Assembly (NCBI GenBank): GCA_013289395.1
Contig: JABCZY010000004.1
Location: 1-44,142 of the forward strand
DNA: 44,142 nt
Reading direction: 5' to 3'
Origin: Bacteroidota bacterium
GTDB taxonomy: Bacteria; Bacteroidota; Bacteroidia; JABEUT01
The notes beneath the pieces were generated by a model. The model was given only the letters and a program-made list of their open reading frames with translations, was not told where the DNA came from and ran no database searches. The position numbers and the translations under genes are program-made. Shown here one piece after another: positions 41,854 to 44,142 of this stretch (positions are counted from its first letter, which is position 1; each line of letters begins with the position of its first letter).

Positions 41854-43005
41854 TTAGGCAGCTATATTTCCAATACCCACTATGTCCAATTCCGGAAGTG
41901 TATCGAACCTTACATCAAAGTAGTGTAATAAGGTTGCCTCCTTCAATTCACTCTCTAGGATTTCTCCATAATTTGTCATTCCTATGGTATTAGGAACGTG
42001 ACCAAGTGCTTTCTCCATAATCTCTACCCTCTTAGTATGGTTTAGTATTAGATTAGCAAAAGTTTTTCGGCAGCAGTGAGTAGTAATATGCTTGGGAATA
42101 CCAGCTGCTTTTACCCAGTTAAAGAGTGCCTTTCGGAATAAATGATATCCAATGATCTTGAATCCTGGGAAAATGAAATCATTATCATTACCACGCTTTC
42201 CCAATAATCTAACAACATCAGGACGTATGTAAATGTGTAACAATTTGCCGGTCTTAGACATACATTTATTTAGGACGTACTCATTATTACCCTTTTCAAG
42301 AATATGTTTCCATTGCAGGCTTTTCAGATCTGAAATTCTTAGCCCAGAAAAGACACCAAATATTACAGAAACCTTTATGAAATCATATTTGCAATAAGCA
42401 GCCCACATAGCTGATACATCTTCAGCACTTAATATCTCTTTCGACGCACATGGTATTTTTCTTATGGGTTTAACATCAAGATAATTGTGAATCAAACCAT
42501 ACTTCGTTGCCACATTTAATACATGGCTGATTTTAGTAAAATTACCATACGAAGTATTAATATGCCGACATTTCGCTATGAAGAATTCTTGCAAGTCATC
42601 AACAAAAAACTGGTCAATTCTATTAAATGGCAGCTCGTTTGTTCTCAAGCCTTTTGACTGCAAAAAGTCCTTAAGAAGATTTCTTGGGTATTTATATGTT
42701 TTTTTCGTATGTGCTTTTTTACCCATCTCTACTTTTTCATAAAGAGCAAGAAAATCCTTTCTCCATCCATCAGATAAATAGAAGTTTTCATTTACTTCAG
42801 TTTCCAATCTAATTCTCTCCATTTCAGCTCTTACCATGGCATCCTTATCATCCAGGCTTGTAGCTTTAAAATCTAATCGTCTAGTAAGTTCTGCGTTACG
42901 AATTCCTGTTGCTTTATCTTTGAATTCAATGTAAAGTGTATATCCGTCCTTTTTAGGTGTTAGGTCCACTCTTACTCGACCTTTATATTGTGTATTGTTT
43001 TCCAT
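41854..43005 (-). CDS. Tyrosine recombinase/integrase, complete
   Basis: A 383-residue integrase of the Bacteroidota type. An N-terminal arm-binding region (about 1-90), SAM-like core-binding domain (about 95-190), and catalytic domain (about 195-370) with box I Arg in SGLRISDL (about 222), HxxR in THCCRKTFA (about 306), LGHVPN (about 335) and the nucleophile Tyr in MTNYGEI (about 344). All catalytic residues seem present, so it is probably active. It may serve this element or be an inner element's integrase; the serine recombinase next to the junction is the likelier integrase for the YifB site (inference). Its leader shares 19 nt with the next upstream gene. Confidence 0.92.
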   Translation of the reverse strand: MENNTQYKGRVRVDLTPKKDGYTLYIEFKDKATGIRNAELTRRLDFKATSLDDKDAMVRAEMERIRLETEVNENFYLSDGWRKDFLALYEKVEMGKKAHTKKTYKYPRNLLKDFLQSKGLRTNELPFNRIDQFFVDDLQEFFIAKCRHINTSYGNFTKISHVLNVATKYGLIHNYLDVKPIRKIPCASKEILSAEDVSAMWAAYCKYDFIKVSVIFGVFSGLRISDLKSLQWKHILEKGNNEYVLNKCMSKTGKLLHIYIRPDVVRLLGKRGNDNDFIFPGFKIIGYHLFRKALFNWVKAAGIPKHITTHCCRKTFANLILNHTKRVEIMEKALGHVPNTIGMTNYGEILESELKEATLLHYFDVRFDTLPELDIVGIGNIAA

Positions 43006-43008
43006 AAT

Positions 43009-43027
43009 TGTTTGTTTTTTAATTTTT
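43009..43027 (-). repeat. 19-nt leader repeat, copy 1
   Basis: On the minus strand AAAAATTAAAAAACAAACA directly precedes the start of the tyrosine recombinase; an identical copy precedes the next gene (43489-43507). Probably a shared A-rich translation-initiation leader. Confidence 0.7.
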
Positions 43028-43042
43028 ATTTATTTAAATTGG

Positions 43043-43486
43043 TTAAAAGGGGATGACTTCATTATTTGATGGCTTCAACACTTCGCATGATAGATATGCC
43101 CTGCGTACTTCATTAAGGGTAAAATCCTCCAAGCCAATAACCTTGCCCCATTCCTCACAATAAATATTAATGTGATAGTAACTCAGCTTATTCAGGGCAG
43201 GAAAAACATAGCTATCATTACTTAAACGATCACCTAGTTGTTGCCTGATAATTGGGCGTATAAAATGTCTAAACCTCTCACATGAAAGTTCTATTAAGAA
43301 GCTTATTAAATGTTTTCCATCTGGGGTATCAATAATGTTCGACCATTTCAGGTTCTGTATTTCTACTCTACGCAACCCAGTATTTGCTACTAATATCAAG
43401 GCTGGTTTTAACTCCGGTATTCTACATGGCATTGAAAGAAGATGCTTCAATTGGATGGTTGTCGGCATTGTTTTCTTTGTTTTCAT
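43043..43486 (-). CDS. Short tyrosine-recombinase-like protein lacking the catalytic Tyr
   Basis: A 147-residue protein corresponding to part of a tyrosine recombinase catalytic domain only. LLSMPCRIPELKPALILVANTGLRRVEIQNLKW (about 13-45) matches box I with its Arg. FTLNEVRRAYLSC (about 117-129) is at the HxxR position but with Asn for His. The protein ends soon after, before the third box and the nucleophile Tyr. So it cannot cut DNA alone. It has a proper leader (the 19-nt repeat) and no frameshift sign, so it may be an accessory DNA-binding protein rather than debris. It is 37 bp upstream of the complete integrase gene. Confidence 0.72.
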   Translation of the reverse strand: MKTKKTMPTTIQLKHLLSMPCRIPELKPALILVANTGLRRVEIQNLKWSNIIDTPDGKHLISFLIELSCERFRHFIRPIIRQQLGDRLSNDSYVFPALNKLSYYHINIYCEEWGKVIGLEDFTLNEVRRAYLSCEVLKPSNNEVIPF

Positions 43487-43488
43487 AA

Positions 43489-43507
43489 TGTTTGTTTTTT
43501 AATTTTT
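43489..43507 (-). repeat. 19-nt leader repeat, copy 2
   Basis: Identical to 43009-43027 on the same strand, immediately upstream of the short recombinase-like gene. Confidence 0.7.
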
Positions 43508-43598
43508 GACAAACCTATCGTGTATATCTCTTGTGGAGATGCGTACAATGGAAGATCATTCAATCTTCCATTGCAAATACCTAAACTATTCTTCTTGA

Positions 43599-44142
43599 TT
43601 ATTTTGTCAGGTGACCCGATGGCATGGTAAACTCACTATACCATTGTGCACTTAAGGATTTATTTTTCCCCAATAAGTTATTTACAGCCCTTAGATACAT
43701 GTCTATTTTGCTGTTTTGGTCTAGAGTATCGTTGCCCTTAAAACAGTCACAAAAATTCTTAGCAATATACCCGGCAATACTCCAAATTTGTCCCTTAACA
43801 AATTTATGTGTTTGATTATTGTGAACTATCCATTCTTTCATTGTTCTATTAATAAATAGAAGCCAAGCAGTATCAGACATTTTTTTATTTCTTCTTTGCT
43901 TTTTAATAGTAAGCCGAACAGTGTACTTTAATAAATCATTAAATCCATTATACTTCCTATACTCGTCCTTAGTATCGGGATTGATATACTTTGTAGCCTC
44001 GAAAAAATAACTCCTTTGTTTATGAAAATAAGTTAAAGCCACTGATAACCTATCTTCGATTACCTTGGTGTAATACAAGCCTTCTTCAAGCCTGATGTCA
44101 TGCAATAAACTGAAGCATTTGACAATTTTATGATTACTGACT
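43599..44142 (-). CDS. Unknown protein of the mobile element, 5' part missing
   Basis: The minus strand is open from the stop at 43599 to the window edge (at least 181 codons; a TTG at 44105 is possible but not needed). The visible part is mostly helical, rich in Lys, Tyr and Phe (SYFFEATKYINPDTKDEY, LLKYTVRLTIKKQRRNKK, GYIAKNFCDCFKG). I recognise no family. Being upstream and co-oriented with the two tyrosine-recombinase-type genes it may belong with them. A 112-bp gap separates it from the short recombinase-like gene. Confidence 0.6.
   Translation of the reverse strand, partial: VSNHKIVKCFSLLHDIRLEEGLYYTKVIEDRLSVALTYFHKQRSYFFEATKYINPDTKDEYRKYNGFNDLLKYTVRLTIKKQRRNKKMSDTAWLLFINRTMKEWIVHNNQTHKFVKGQIWSIAGYIAKNFCDCFKGNDTLDQNSKIDMYLRAVNNLLGKNKSLSAQWYSEFTMPSGHLTK

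Larger units (their letters stand above)
39918..44142. mobile_element. Integrated mobile element with three recombinase genes (left end only)
   Basis: Starts at the YifB junction and runs off the window. It carries a large serine recombinase, a complete tyrosine recombinase, a short tyrosine-recombinase-like protein and an unknown protein, all on the minus strand. No conjugation, phage or resistance gene is visible in the part shown, so the element class (ICE, IME, prophage) cannot be decided. Confidence 0.75.

Noticed and set aside
41854-44142. Recombinase-in-trio (RIT) element
   Set aside because: RIT elements have three full-length tyrosine recombinases in overlap; here one is complete, one is short and Tyr-less, and the third gene is unrelated as far as seen.

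Overview
The window looks like a chromosomal segment from a Bacteroidota member, probably in the Chitinophagaceae/Sphingobacteriia range (inference). Supporting signs are two proteins with C-terminal T9SS (Por) sorting domains, several upstream elements matching the Bacteroidota -7 box TAnnTTTG, weak Shine-Dalgarno sequences, and Bacteroidota-type families (M13 lipoprotein peptidase, GloVer-repeat protein, Reg_prop lipoprotein, TPR-SpoIIE phosphatases).

Left part (1-9.0 kb): the 5' part of a fatty acid desaturase, then a surface-glycan locus. Six + strand genes (2236-7808) are tightly packed: transketolase N-half, NAD-dependent epimerase/dehydratase, family-2 glycosyltransferase, DUF4915/TIGR03032 protein, PAPS-dependent sulfotransferase, transketolase C-half. 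The two transketolase halves bracket the cluster. Polytopic membrane proteins on the minus strand flank it, one of them GT-C-like. The set suggests synthesis of an unusual, probably sulfated sugar or glycan (inference).

Middle (9.4-25.5 kb): an NAD(P)-binding protein, a PQQ-like propeller, a patatin lipase, two divergent paralogous TPR-membrane-SpoIIE phosphatases separated by what looks like a displaced tRNA 3' end with its terminator, a T9SS-exported GloVer-repeat protein, tRNA-Cys(GCA), an MsbA-like ABC exporter, tRNA-Leu(CAA), a Reg_prop lipoprotein, and an SRPBCC/RibD-C pair divergent from a GlxA-type AraC regulator.

Right-middle (26.6-39 kb): a lemA-TPM-TPM operon, a secreted cysteine-peptidase-like protein with a sorting domain, YebC, an M13 peptidase/esterase/cytochrome b561 run, an ECF sigma factor followed by two small membrane proteins and a PlsC-like acyltransferase, then a CFA-synthase-like methyltransferase with a DUF1295 protein.

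Right end (39.1-44.1 kb): a YifB/ComM-family AAA ATPase gene is cut at about codon 283 by a mobile element that runs off the window. The element carries a large serine recombinase whose 3' end reads into the host gene and takes its stop codon there, a complete tyrosine recombinase, a short tyrosine-recombinase-like protein lacking the catalytic Tyr, an unknown protein cut by the window edge, and a repeat-dense intergenic region. No CRISPR array or rRNA was seen.
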